Part shown: in pieces, positions 27,187 to 36,298 of the stretch
Position numbering within the stretch: the first letter of the stretch is position 1
Layout of the letters: every line of letters begins with the position of its first letter
DNA from: Lachnospiraceae bacterium
GTDB taxonomy: Bacteria; Bacillota; Clostridia; Lachnospirales; Lachnospiraceae
Direction of reading: 5' to 3'
DNA: 47,044 bases
Assembly: GCA_030531165.1 (NCBI GenBank)
Contig: JAUNOI010000008.1
Coordinates: 1 to 47,044, forward strand
Program-made: the position numbers and the translations under genes
The notes under the pieces: model-generated
The model's input: only the letters and a program-made list of their open reading frames with translations
What the model was told of the DNA's origin: nothing
Database searches by the model: none

Positions 27187-27711
27187 TTATTTTCCTTCGT
27201 AGACTACTACAGAATCCACGTCATATTTTGCAAGTTTTTTTCTACCTTCCAAACCTGCCAGTTCAAGCAAAAATACCATCTTTACCACTTCGCCGCCAAG
27301 CTTTTCAACCAGCTTCGCAGCCGCTTCAACCGTACCTCCTGTCGCAATCAGGTCATCTACGATCACAACCTTCTGTCCCGGCTTAATCGAATCAATATGC
27401 ATCTCCACCTCTGCTGTGCCGTATTCCAGATCATACTTTTGTGAAACCGTCTCACGCGGCAATTTGCCCTTTTTACGAACTAGTACAAACGGCTTCTTTA
27501 AATTATATGCAACCGGTGCACCAAACAAAAATCCTCTGGATTCTGCTCCCACAATCACATCACAGTCCACGCTTTCCACCAGCTTCTGCAGTTCGTCGAT
27601 CGCAAGCTGAAATCCTTCCGCATCCTGAAATACTGTCGTAATATCTCTGAAAATAATGCCCTCTTCCGGAAAATCCGGTATAGCCGTAATATAATCCTCT
27701 ACCTTTTTCAT
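27187..27711 (-). CDS. apt: Adenine phosphoribosyltransferase
   Basis: Purine salvage enzyme converting adenine and PRPP to AMP. The 174-residue product begins with the typical DYITAIPDFPEEGIIFRDIT, has GAESRGFLFGAPVA and the PRPP-binding motif VVIVDDLIATGGT (about residues 117-129), and ends with an ELAGLEGR segment common to APRTs. The ATG at 27711 has AAGGCGAG upstream and gives the standard length; the longer frame adds eight residues without a better site. A good promoter lies at 27749-27777. It is followed by gltX in the same operon. Confidence 0.96.
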   Translation of the reverse strand: MKKVEDYITAIPDFPEEGIIFRDITTVFQDAEGFQLAIDELQKLVESVDCDVIVGAESRGFLFGAPVAYNLKKPFVLVRKKGKLPRETVSQKYDLEYGTAEVEMHIDSIKPGQKVVIVDDLIATGGTVEAAAKLVEKLGGEVVKMVFLLELAGLEGRKKLAKYDVDSVVVYEGK

Positions 27712-27748
27712 CTTATTCTCGCCTTTCCTTATCAAATAAATCTCTTTT

Positions 27749-27777
27749 ATTATAGCGTTTTCCTAATGTATCGGCAA
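27749..27777 (-). promoter_or_regulatory. Promoter for apt-gltX
   Basis: On the - strand TTGCCG (27772-27777) and TATAAT (27749-27754) are separated by 17 bases, about 40 bases before the apt start codon. Confidence 0.75.
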
Positions 27778-27868
27778 GATAAAATCACAGGAAAAGACAA
27801 TCATATCTCCCCTCCTTATATACCAATCTCTGTTAATATTTAACTTATCTTAAGTATATCCTCTACTT

Positions 27869-28741
27869 TTACTGCAGCAAAGACGATAATTTTTCATAAT
27901 CACCTGTATTAATTTTATAATAATTCCCCTGAATTCCAATATTGCCATCGGCATTCAAATCAAAACTTGTTGTCATCTCATAAGTTTTACCCCCGGCTGT
28001 ATACTCGATTGCAACATCACAAGGTACTTCTGCATCAATGTCAAGAACCTTTTCACTATTCTTTAATATCTGATTCCATGTCTCTTTTTGCTCCTGATTC
28101 AATGTTTTCTCCGCCACCTGCTTTGTCTTCAAGTCATAGATTCTAACCACAACCTTTTCGCACTCTGAGATAATATCTTTGTTAAAGTCCTTACAATCTG
28201 TCAGATTTTTGATTTGCTGATTCAATTGCTGTGAGTCGGCAATCCACATCTGTTTGGATTCTTCCTCATCATCTGCTATGTTCGTAATCATGACATATTG
28301 ATCGGATACAGCCTTTATCTCTATCTTTCCCTTCTTGTCTTTTTGCTGATAATCACAGTATAAAGCAACTCCTCCCGCAGCTGCAGGTACACAGTTTTCT
28401 TGATTTTTAAATACCTGAAAATCTGCGTTCTCAATCATACGAACCAAATCTATATAATCATCCTCCTCTATCTCCACTTTTGTTAAATGATCGCCTTTTG
28501 AATCCGGAAAGGTATCGATCCATCGAATTCCCGGATACTCTCTTTGAAAATTAGAATATTCCGCTCCAGGCAAAAGAAGTTTCTTCTCTTTTAATATCAT
28601 TTTGTCATCCCTTTGTTCTCCCGAAAGCTCAATTCCTTTTTTTGTTGTTTCGTTACCGCTTTGTTTTTTCGTATTTTTACAGGACACCAGGCAGACCATC
28701 ATACATAATGCCAGTATCATTAATAAAAAATTTTTTTTCAT
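27869..28741 (-). CDS. Putative lipoprotein of unknown function
   Basis: Unrecognised exported protein. The N-terminus is a lipoprotein signal (MKKNFLLMILALCM) with lipobox LVSC, placing the lipidated Cys near residue 21. The mature part (about 270 residues) is acidic, beta-rich and has two halves of similar character: one around GIRWIDTFPDSKG and IEEDDYIDLVRMIENADF, the other around VVVRIYDLKTKQVAE and AGGKTYEMTTSFDLNADG. Three or four Cys in the mature part could pair. No enzyme motif is visible. I took the ATG at 28741 with GAGGAG upstream; the GTG four codons earlier sits against that site. It follows the MATE gene after about 117 bases and may be independently transcribed. Confidence 0.78.
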   Translation of the reverse strand: MKKNFLLMILALCMMVCLVSCKNTKKQSGNETTKKGIELSGEQRDDKMILKEKKLLLPGAEYSNFQREYPGIRWIDTFPDSKGDHLTKVEIEEDDYIDLVRMIENADFQVFKNQENCVPAAAGGVALYCDYQQKDKKGKIEIKAVSDQYVMITNIADDEEESKQMWIADSQQLNQQIKNLTDCKDFNKDIISECEKVVVRIYDLKTKQVAEKTLNQEQKETWNQILKNSEKVLDIDAEVPCDVAIEYTAGGKTYEMTTSFDLNADGNIGIQGNYYKINTGDYEKLSSLLQ

Positions 28742-28858
28742 TGCTTCAATCACTCCTCACCCGTTTTGTTTTTATACATACCACCTTATCTTCTCTTTTT
28801 CAAAAATTCGCTCACATATAAAACTTTTTGCATGGCTGAATCACCACAAAAATTCCAT

Positions 28859-30232
28859 TCACTCAATCTTATACTGTTCCTGTCCCAATTCTCTGACAAT
28901 CATCCACAGTGCCACAACTCCTGCCATCCCGTCAGCAATCGGACCTGCATACAAAATCCCATCAATTCCGAGGAATAATGGCAAAATCACAATGAGCGGC
29001 AGTAAAAACAGAATCTGCCTCGTCAATGACAAGAACATACCTTTTTTCGGCTTTCCGATTGCGGTAAAGCAGTTCGATGTAATGGGCTGAACAAAGTTTA
29101 AAAAGGTAAAGAATAAGAATACCCTGAAATAACTGATTGCAAATGCGTAATATTCTTCCGTTCCATCTCCAAATAACGCAATAATCGGACGCGGAAATAT
29201 CTGAAACAATAAAAACGCTCCGACAGATAACACCGCTCCATACAAAGCTGCTCTTAAATACGCCTCTTTTACACGTTTAAACTTGCGTGCACCATAATTG
29301 AAGCTGATGATCGGCTGTAATCCCTGTGAAATTCCGATGATAAACGAGAAAAATACCATATTCACTTTTGTAATGATTCCGGAACATGCGAGAGGTATCG
29401 CTTCTCCGTAAGAGGAAAGCCCTCCGTAATAAGTTAAGGAACGGTTCATGACGATCTGTACGACCATCATTGCAAGTTGATTTGTGCACGGTGCCGCTCC
29501 TAACGAGGCGACACGTCCGATATACTTTTTATGGGGCATCAGATGTTCCTTTTTCAAAGAAACCGTTTTACAATGCGACAGATACCAGATTGCCATTGAT
29601 CCTGAAATCAGCTGACCGATCACAGTCGCAAGAGCTGCTCCTTCCATTCCCATATGAAGTCCGAATACAAAAAGTGCATCCAGGATGGTATTGATCACCG
29701 CACCGGTCAGATTACAGATCATTGTAAATTTGGGACTGCCATCCGCACGGATCAGATGCCCTCCTCCGGATGATAAAATCAAAAACGGAAATCCAATCGC
29801 TGTAATGCGGATATAAGAAATGGCATATCCCGCGACATTCTCTGGAGAACCAAAAAAGTATACGAGTCGCAAGAGAAATATTTCTGTAATCACAGCTAGA
29901 ATCACGCCGCCCGCAGTCATTGCAAATGCTGCATTTCCCATATAATAGACTGCTCTTTCTTTATCGCCTTCTCCCATCGCCAGATTAAAGGCGGAAGCTC
30001 CGCCGATGCCGCATAACAGGGCAATTGATACACAAGATGTCGTCAGTGGAAATGCAATATTCGTTGCCGCATTTCCAAGCGCACCGACACTGTTCCCGAT
30101 AAAGAACTGGTCTACGATATTATATAAAGCACTGACGAGCATTGCGATTATGCTTGGCACCGCAAATTTTGCTAATAGTTTATTAACAGGCAAAACCCCC
30201 AGTGGATTTTCCTGACTTCTTGTTGTTATCAT
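28859..30232 (-). CDS. MATE family efflux transporter (first of a pair)
   Basis: Cation-coupled multidrug or metabolite exporter with about 12 membrane helices (457 residues). Typical MATE stretches are LLAKFAVPSIIAMLVSALYNIVDQFFIGNSVG at the start (two-part, residues 18-49), GGASAFNLAMGEGDKERA after helix 2, and the inverted second half with QGLQPIISFNYGARKFKRV near residue 315. The ATG has GGAGG five bases upstream. It starts 12 bases after the second MATE gene, and the two probably form an operon. The proteins are only distantly similar, so they may form different transporters rather than one duplicated recently. Substrate unknown. Confidence 0.92.
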   Translation of the reverse strand: MITTRSQENPLGVLPVNKLLAKFAVPSIIAMLVSALYNIVDQFFIGNSVGALGNAATNIAFPLTTSCVSIALLCGIGGASAFNLAMGEGDKERAVYYMGNAAFAMTAGGVILAVITEIFLLRLVYFFGSPENVAGYAISYIRITAIGFPFLILSSGGGHLIRADGSPKFTMICNLTGAVINTILDALFVFGLHMGMEGAALATVIGQLISGSMAIWYLSHCKTVSLKKEHLMPHKKYIGRVASLGAAPCTNQLAMMVVQIVMNRSLTYYGGLSSYGEAIPLACSGIITKVNMVFFSFIIGISQGLQPIISFNYGARKFKRVKEAYLRAALYGAVLSVGAFLLFQIFPRPIIALFGDGTEEYYAFAISYFRVFLFFTFLNFVQPITSNCFTAIGKPKKGMFLSLTRQILFLLPLIVILPLFLGIDGILYAGPIADGMAGVVALWMIVRELGQEQYKIE

Positions 30233-30244
30233 CTTATCCTCCTT

Positions 30245-31582
30245 CTACAAATTCCGATACACAGTAACATACATCGTAATAAAACAAGCCAATCCCCCAA
30301 TTGCGTTAGAAATCGGCTCCGCAATAAACACTCCATGGACCCCGATCCACTTCGGCAGCAAAATCGTCAGTGGTACAACTATGATAACTTTTCGGAAAAT
30401 AGAAAAAAATACTGCGAACTTCGCTTTCCCCAGTCCGGTAAAAACAGACTGCCCGCAGAACTGAAATGCCATCATAAAAAATCCAAAAAAGTACAGACGA
30501 ATAGCTGTCACTCCATATTTTATCAACTCGGGATCGTTGTTAAAAATCTTAATAAAAAATTCCGGAAAAAGGAAAATGAGCAACCATGCGATCATCGTAT
30601 ATGTAATCCCTACAAACGCAGTGAATCGAATTCCCTCTTTTACCCGCTGAAACTTTTTTGCCCCATAATTATATCCCAGGACCGGCTGGCATCCTGACGA
30701 TATCCCCTGGATTGGAAGCTGAAAAATATCGCGAATTGAACCTAGCACCGTATTAATGCCGACATATAGATCTCCACCATATATACTCAATGTTGCGTTA
30801 CATACGACATGGACCATACAATTCGTAATCTGTAAAATAAATCCGGTAAGCCCCAGCCCCATGATTTCCTTCATTAAAGACCATTGCAATCTCATCCCCG
30901 ATAACCTTAAATCCAAAATTGCTTTCCTTCCCAGTAAAAAATTCATCACCCAGACTGCCGAAATAAACTGAGAAATAACCGTAGCAATCGCAGCTCCTCG
31001 AATGCCAAGATGGAGTCCAAATATCATAATCGGATCTAATATAATATTTAAGACTGCTCCTATCACAACTGACAGCATTCCTGTCTTTGGAAATCCCTGG
31101 CTGTTAATATAATTGTTCATTCCAACGCTTACCATAACAAAAATCGTGCCCGCCAAATATAGATTTAAATATTGATCCGCATAAACATAGGTTGCATCAC
31201 TTGCACCAAAAGCATATAAAATCGGTCGTTTCCAGACATAGCAAAATGCCATGATCAAAATGCTTCCGATCAGAAGCATCGTCATGGAATTACCCATAAT
31301 ATCCTCTGCTCTTTTGCGATTCCCGGCACCGCGTGCAATTGAACAAAGCGCCGCTCCTCCCTGTCCAAATAAATTCGTAAACGCCATGACGAACATCACA
31401 ATGGGAAATGTCAGCCCTATACCGGTAAGTGCAAGAGAAGAGGTGCCTTCCATATGTCCGATATACATGCGGTCAACAATATTATATAATAACTGAATCA
31501 ACTGCGCGATCGTAAGCGGAACTGCCTGTGCTAAAATGTTGCCCCAGACACTTCCAATACTAAAATCATTTTGATTCTCCAT
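30245..31582 (-). CDS. MATE family efflux transporter (second of a pair)
   Basis: A 445-residue member of the MATE family with about 12 hydrophobic helices. Landmarks are LIQLLYNIVDRMYIGHMEG near residues 25-45, GGAALCSIARGAGNRKRAED after helix 2, and GCQPVLGYNYGAKKFQRVKE in the second half, all matched in position by the neighbouring MATE protein. I chose the ATG at 31582 because GAAGGA lies six bases upstream; an ATG two codons earlier abuts that site. A possible promoter (TTGTGA, 16 bases, TAGAAT on the - strand) overlaps the upstream terminator. Substrate cannot be predicted. Confidence 0.92.
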   Translation of the reverse strand: MENQNDFSIGSVWGNILAQAVPLTIAQLIQLLYNIVDRMYIGHMEGTSSLALTGIGLTFPIVMFVMAFTNLFGQGGAALCSIARGAGNRKRAEDIMGNSMTMLLIGSILIMAFCYVWKRPILYAFGASDATYVYADQYLNLYLAGTIFVMVSVGMNNYINSQGFPKTGMLSVVIGAVLNIILDPIMIFGLHLGIRGAAIATVISQFISAVWVMNFLLGRKAILDLRLSGMRLQWSLMKEIMGLGLTGFILQITNCMVHVVCNATLSIYGGDLYVGINTVLGSIRDIFQLPIQGISSGCQPVLGYNYGAKKFQRVKEGIRFTAFVGITYTMIAWLLIFLFPEFFIKIFNNDPELIKYGVTAIRLYFFGFFMMAFQFCGQSVFTGLGKAKFAVFFSIFRKVIIVVPLTILLPKWIGVHGVFIAEPISNAIGGLACFITMYVTVYRNL

Positions 31583-31626
31583 ACTCATTCCTTCTTTTAT
31601 GATCTTTTATCTTCTCATTCTATCAG

Positions 31627-31653
31627 AAAAAGGCATTTTCACAATGCCTTTTT
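31627..31653 (-). terminator. Intrinsic terminator after the small helical protein gene
   Basis: A perfect 11-bp stem (AAAAAGGCATT with AATGCCTTTTT) and a 5-base loop, about 12 bases after the stop codon of the 31665-32096 gene. The T run is part of the stem. It separates that gene from the MATE pair. Confidence 0.75.
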
Positions 31654-31664
31654 CCAAAAAATGT

Positions 31665-32096
31665 TTACAAATAAGTTCTCAAATCTTTTGCCAGTTTCTC
31701 CTCTATCGCAATCAGATCTCTGGCAATTCCTTTTGCCTGCATATCCGCATCCTTATATTGGTTCAGATATCGATTGATCGATGTGACGCCCATATTGCAT
31801 CCATCGGTGATCAGATTTGCTATTGTCTGATCAGAACCGTCCATTGCCATCTTCGCATTTGTCTTCATCCAGGACATTGCTGTTGCCATCATATCCGGCT
31901 CTTTGCCGTCTTTCTGATCTTTATACAGCATTGCATTCGTCTGGCACTGAATACGCTCATGTTCTGCTCGGCTTTTCATCAATGTTTGCTTCATATTCGA
32001 GCTACATACATCATCCAATACATCATTTAATGATTTTAATCCCATCTTTGCTCCTGCATTGCATTCCTGAAGAAGGGAAACAGAATCCTGATTCAT
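31665..32096 (-). CDS. Small all-helical protein, possibly ferritin-like four-helix bundle
   Basis: Not confidently recognised. The 143-residue product is predicted almost wholly helical, with four amphipathic segments: residues 3-30, 32-60 (MKQTLMKSRAEHERIQCQTN), 68-95 and 100-140. The pattern recalls DUF2383-type or other ferritin-like bundles, but I see no full di-iron ligand set (one Glu-x-x-Arg and one Glu-Glu only). It has two separated Cys and many Met. The ATG at 32096 has GGAGG eight bases upstream; the longer frame starts without a site. TTGACA at 32136-32141 may be its -35 box. A terminator follows, so the gene is likely transcribed alone. Confidence 0.75.
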   Translation of the reverse strand: MNQDSVSLLQECNAGAKMGLKSLNDVLDDVCSSNMKQTLMKSRAEHERIQCQTNAMLYKDQKDGKEPDMMATAMSWMKTNAKMAMDGSDQTIANLITDGCNMGVTSINRYLNQYKDADMQAKGIARDLIAIEEKLAKDLRTYL

Positions 32097-32135
32097 TTTT
32101 ATTACCTCCATATATTTTGATACATATATAGAATG

Positions 32136-32141
32136 TGTCAA
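32136..32141 (-). promoter_or_regulatory. Possible -35 box for the small helical protein gene
   Basis: A perfect TTGACA on the - strand, 39 bases before the start codon. The -10 at 17 bases (AAAATA) is poor, so this is tentative. Confidence 0.35.
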
Positions 32142-32182
32142 AATGAAAGATAATATTTATCCGATCCGCTCAACCTGCCAAT

Positions 32183-33628
32183 TTAGAATTTCTTTCTCCA
32201 GAGCGAAGGTGAACAGATCATCAAAAATGGGAATATCTCCAAACGTCCAACCAGCATATCCATACACAGCACAATCTTTGAAAGTGGTGAGAAAAAGCTG
32301 AAATTACATGTCGGTCCAACTTTTGAAATACCCGGACCTACGTTATTCAATGTTGTTAAGACAGAGGTAAACGTTGTTCCAAAATCGTAATTATCGAGCG
32401 AAACGACGATTGTAGACAATACGATAATAATCGAATATGCAAAAACATAAATATATAAACCGCGAATGGAATCATCGCTCACTCTCTTTCCATTTACCAT
32501 CGTAATATTGACTGATCTTGGATGAAGGAGCTGTTTTACCTCTCTTTTTATACTTTTCGCAATGATCATAATACGGGATACCTTCATGCCGCCGCCAGTG
32601 GAACCGCCGCAGGCTCCGATCAGCATGATCATTAGCAGGATCGATTTCGAAAACTCCGGCCACAGATCAAAATCCGCTGTCATAAATCCGGTTGTGGAAA
32701 TAACACTGGCCACTTGGAACGATGCATAACGAAACGCCTTTATAACGCTTCCATACATGTGGGTAATATTCACCGTGATGAGAACGATCGTACTGGCGAC
32801 AATTCCAAGATATACACGTAATTCTTCATTTTTAAAAACACTCTTGATATCTCTGATCAGAATCAGGAAATACATATTAAAATTCACACCGAATAAGATC
32901 ATAAATATGGTAATGACACCATCGATATAGGCGCTGTCATAATATGCAATGCTGGAATTTTTCGTAGAAAAACCACCTGTTCCCGCTGTACTGAATGCAT
33001 GCACGATGCTGTCATAAAGCGTCATACCTCCAAGTTTCAACAGAATGATCTCTGCAACCGTCAATGCAAAATACATCATATAAAGGAGCATCGCATTTTC
33101 ACGGGCTTTTGGAATCATCTTATCCTTATCCGGTCCCGGTACTTCCGCACGCATCAGATGCATCGCATTTTTATCGTTCAAAGTCGTGAGCATCAATACG
33201 AATACCAACACTCCCATACCACCAATCCAATGGGTCAGATTACGCCAAAATAGAATGCCATATGGCAGACCCTCTATCTCACTTAAGATCGTAGAACCCG
33301 TTGTCGTAAAACCCGATATCGTCTCAAAAACTGCATCAAGATAGAACGGAATGCTTCCTGACAACGTAAACGGCAAAGCACCAAATAAAGACCACAGGAT
33401 CCATGCAAATCCAACGATAACAAATCCTTCCTTCCCATATATATGAGATTGTTCAGGAGTCTTCCGCCCATTTAATAATGCAATGATAAATAAAAGTATA
33501 CTGGTAAAGAGAAAATATTTCCAGCAGCCTTCTCTGTAGATTAAGGATACCAGCATTGGAATAAGAAGTACGACACCTTCAATTCCGAGCATTCGCCCTA
33601 AAATATAACGAATCATCTTATAATTCAT
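32183..33628 (-). CDS. trkH: Trk-type potassium uptake channel subunit
   Basis: Membrane channel of the TrkH/KtrB superfamily that takes up K+ under control of TrkA. The four pore loops are visible with their selectivity-filter glycines: TTTGSTIL near residue 110, STAGTGGFST near 218, STTGFMTADF near 315 and NNVGPGISKVGP near 431. WRNLTHWIGGMGVLVF is a strong family signature. The 481-residue length is standard. The start codon lies only three bases after the trkA stop, with GGGAG inside the trkA end, so translation is coupled. TrkH of this type needs the TrkA ring for gating by nucleotides. Confidence 0.95.
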   Translation of the reverse strand: MNYKMIRYILGRMLGIEGVVLLIPMLVSLIYREGCWKYFLFTSILLFIIALLNGRKTPEQSHIYGKEGFVIVGFAWILWSLFGALPFTLSGSIPFYLDAVFETISGFTTTGSTILSEIEGLPYGILFWRNLTHWIGGMGVLVFVLMLTTLNDKNAMHLMRAEVPGPDKDKMIPKARENAMLLYMMYFALTVAEIILLKLGGMTLYDSIVHAFSTAGTGGFSTKNSSIAYYDSAYIDGVITIFMILFGVNFNMYFLILIRDIKSVFKNEELRVYLGIVASTIVLITVNITHMYGSVIKAFRYASFQVASVISTTGFMTADFDLWPEFSKSILLMIMLIGACGGSTGGGMKVSRIMIIAKSIKREVKQLLHPRSVNITMVNGKRVSDDSIRGLYIYVFAYSIIIVLSTIVVSLDNYDFGTTFTSVLTTLNNVGPGISKVGPTCNFSFFSPLSKIVLCMDMLVGRLEIFPFLMICSPSLWRKKF

Positions 33629-33631
33629 ATA

Positions 33632-35035
33632 TTATCTCGCTCCCTTTCCATTTAATCCCTGTCCTGAGAACATATTTCCTGCCAGAATATCTTCAATCTT
33701 CTGAATTTTTTTATCTTTCGTAACGATTACAACGCTGTCGCCCGGTTTGATGACATCATTGCCGCCCGGAATAATGACATTGCGCCCTCTGGCAATCGCT
33801 GCGATCAAATGATTGGATTTTATCGGTAAATCCCTCAATGGAATATTAATGTATTTCGCATCCGCACGGATCATAAATTCCATTGCTTCAATCTGTCCGT
33901 TGACCAATTGGTACATCGTTTCGACGTTTGCACTGCCGAAAGAATTCTGCCGGGCTCTGACATATCCCAAAATGCGGTCGGCTGTAACAGACTTCGGAGA
34001 TACCGCGCTGTCAATTCCCATTGTATTCACCATGTCAACCAATGCCTCTTCATTTACCTTTGCGACAATTTTCTTTACTCCCTGCGTACGGGCATAAAGT
34101 GCAGTCAGCATATTTAATTCATCACTTCCTGTCAGCGTAACGACCGCATCAGCTTCCCGAATTCCCTCTTCGATCAGGAGATCATGATTGCGAGCACTTC
34201 CATTGATGATCGTCGCATCCTTTAAAGATTCACTTAATGTTTCGCATTTTATGTAATTCGGATCAATAATCTTAACCTGCATCTTCAGTTTCAACAGTTC
34301 TTTTGCAAGGTAGTATCCCAAATGTCCTCCGCCCATGATCATAACTTTCCGGATCGGCATATTCTTCTGTCCAATCGCATGAAAAAATCTCTCAAGCTCA
34401 GAATGACTGGCTACAATATTCAGCTTATCCCCCGAATGCAACACAAACTCTCCATCCGGAATAAATACTTCAGAACCGCGTTGGACCGCACAGATCAAAA
34501 TCTTAACCTGATGCTCACGATATAGATTTTTTAATACCAGCCCATCCAAACGGCTTCCTGCCTTAAGAGGAAATTCGATCAATTCCACCTGCCCTTTTAC
34601 AAAATTTTCCACTTTTGTTGCAGCAGAAAATGATAAGACACGTAAAATCTCGTTTGCTGCCTCCTGTTCCGGATTAACCGCCATACTCAAATGCAGGTCT
34701 TCTTTCAAAATGTCGATCTGCTGATAATAGATCGGATTGCGGACCCGTGCGATGGTATGTCTTGCCCCCAGCCTTTTCGCAAGCAGACAGCTCAGCATAT
34801 TTAATTCATCCATAGAAGTACACGCAATAACAAGATCCGAATGCTGAACATCCGCCTGACTCAAAATCTCTACATCAGCACCATCGCCAAATAAACACAA
34901 TACATCTAATGTATTCGCCGCATTTGTCAATCTCTGCTCATTCTGGTCAATTAAGACTACATCATAACTTCCTTCCGAAAGTTCTGTAGCAATCTTATGT
35001 CCAACTTTTCCGTCACCAATGATTACAATTCTCAT
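33632..35035 (-). CDS. trkA: Trk system potassium uptake regulatory protein
   Basis: Cytoplasmic gating subunit for TrkH with two RCK modules in tandem. Each has a Rossmann nucleotide-binding start, IIGDGKVGHKIA at residue 4 and IMGGGHLGYYLA near 235, followed by a TrkA-C domain (LPIKAG-like beta-rich parts near 150-215 and 375-455). LIDQNEQR and IIDPNYIKCE end the second strand of each module. At 467 residues it is the usual duplicated form, not the single-module KtrA. The ATG has GGAG nine bases upstream. A promoter is seen at 35115-35142. It forms an operon with trkH. Confidence 0.95.
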   Translation of the reverse strand: MRIVIIGDGKVGHKIATELSEGSYDVVLIDQNEQRLTNAANTLDVLCLFGDGADVEILSQADVQHSDLVIACTSMDELNMLSCLLAKRLGARHTIARVRNPIYYQQIDILKEDLHLSMAVNPEQEAANEILRVLSFSAATKVENFVKGQVELIEFPLKAGSRLDGLVLKNLYREHQVKILICAVQRGSEVFIPDGEFVLHSGDKLNIVASHSELERFFHAIGQKNMPIRKVMIMGGGHLGYYLAKELLKLKMQVKIIDPNYIKCETLSESLKDATIINGSARNHDLLIEEGIREADAVVTLTGSDELNMLTALYARTQGVKKIVAKVNEEALVDMVNTMGIDSAVSPKSVTADRILGYVRARQNSFGSANVETMYQLVNGQIEAMEFMIRADAKYINIPLRDLPIKSNHLIAAIARGRNVIIPGGNDVIKPGDSVVIVTKDKKIQKIEDILAGNMFSGQGLNGKGAR

Positions 35036-35114
35036 TTTATCGTCTCCAATTTCCTAGTGTCATATCATAAATACATATGATATCATGCATACAACATAAA
35101 ATATACTTATCTTC

Positions 35115-35142
35115 ATTATACAGATAACAGATAAAAAATCAA
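35115..35142 (-). promoter_or_regulatory. Promoter for trkA-trkH
   Basis: On the - strand TTGATT (35137-35142) and TATAAT (35115-35120) have a 16-base spacer. The -35 lies directly in the tail of the upstream terminator. The leader to trkA is about 75 bases and contains short inverted repeats. Confidence 0.65.
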
Positions 35143-35172
35143 ATAATTCCCGGAAATCCTTCCGGGAATTAT
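35143..35172 (-). terminator. Intrinsic terminator after the nucleotidyltransferase gene
   Basis: A perfect 13-bp stem (ATAATTCCCGGAA with TTCCGGGAATTAT) with a 4-base loop, followed on the - strand by TTGATTTTTTATC. It closes the transcript of the 35218-36156 gene. Confidence 0.88.
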
Positions 35173-35217
35173 GCAAACAGAAATAATTATCTTCAATAAT
35201 ATGGATCTATATAATTA

Positions 35218-36156
35218 TTATTTTGCCAGATCGCTGAACAAATCTTCATTATAAACTCCATCATCCAGCAATTTGCCAAACGATTGTACAACGATGTCCT
35301 TATCTTCCTTATAAGTAACTCCGAACCATTTGTCTTTCGTATCTAAGACCTTCACGGAAACTTTTCCATCCTGAAGAAGCTCATCAATATGAATTGGAAG
35401 AAGATATTCTGCTTTCAATCCATTATCTCCGATATTCTTAAAAAAGTCTGTAAATCCTTCCTCTAACAGATCAAGATATTCCGGTGTCAGTCCCCACATA
35501 TTCATCGATACATAGGATTCTGCATCTACCGGAACAAGGGTTCCATTGCAGTCAACCGCTGCCCCATCCGGAGTTTTTATGATATTAGACGTCTCATCTA
35601 CCCCGATCAGATAATTATTCTCATCAACACGGGCAATTCCACGAGTAACGCCTCCATTATCACTCAATGTATTCTTCATGATAAAGCCTGCCATTGAAAA
35701 TTCAAAACCTTTTTCCGGTGTATAGCCCTGTAAAAATTCATAAATTTTTACAAATGCTTCCTTGCCATAATAATCATCCGCATTAATAACCGCAAACGGT
35801 TCATTCAGAATTCCTTTGCATGCTAAGACTGCATGACCGGTACCCCAAGGCTTTGTCCGCTCTGCCGGACGAACAACCCCTTCCGGTAAACGATCCGGAT
35901 CCTGAAATGCATATGCAATTTCCACACCTAATTTTGAAGCGATCTTCTCAATACGATCACCAATGATCTCCTGAAATGCCTCTTCAATATCCTTTCGGAT
36001 AATAAAAATAATTTTATCGAAACCGGCTTCTATCGCATCATGAATTGAGTAATCCATGATGATCTCTCCATGTCGTCCTACCGGTTCCAGCTGTTTGATT
36101 CCACCACCAAAACGGGAACCAATTCCCGCCGCCATAATAACTAATGTTGTTTTCAC
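35218..36156 (-). CDS. Sugar-1-phosphate nucleotidyltransferase-like protein
   Basis: Cytoplasmic nucleotidyltransferase of the GT-A-like NTP_transferase family, which makes NDP-sugars from NTP and sugar-1-phosphates. The N-terminal glycine-rich loop MAAGIGSRFGGGIKQLEPVG carries the invariant Arg and Lys; PWGTGHAVLACKG and VINADDYYG (metal-binding Asp) follow. The 312 residues fit a catalytic domain without the left-handed helix of GlmU. The start is GTG, six bases after AAGGAG. It lies 142 bases downstream of the polysaccharide locus and probably has its own promoter. It resembles GalU or RfbA-type enzymes but the loop is not their exact signature, so the sugar is uncertain. Confidence 0.88.
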   Translation of the reverse strand: MKTTLVIMAAGIGSRFGGGIKQLEPVGRHGEIIMDYSIHDAIEAGFDKIIFIIRKDIEEAFQEIIGDRIEKIASKLGVEIAYAFQDPDRLPEGVVRPAERTKPWGTGHAVLACKGILNEPFAVINADDYYGKEAFVKIYEFLQGYTPEKGFEFSMAGFIMKNTLSDNGGVTRGIARVDENNYLIGVDETSNIIKTPDGAAVDCNGTLVPVDAESYVSMNMWGLTPEYLDLLEEGFTDFFKNIGDNGLKAEYLLPIHIDELLQDGKVSVKVLDTKDKWFGVTYKEDKDIVVQSFGKLLDDGVYNEDLFSDLAK

Positions 36157-36298
36157 AATTTTCTCCTTATATAACCCAAGTTAATGTGTACCGTGTAATA
36201 TTTTATCATATTTTGCATATGAAAACCAGTTACTATTCCTTACAATTTCTTTTACATTCATTAAATTTGCATAACAATCCATCTAATTACCGATCATG

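Noticed and set aside
28859-31582. The two MATE genes as a recent tandem duplication
   Set aside because: They share family landmarks at matching positions but differ in most residues by eye, so they look like distant paralogues.
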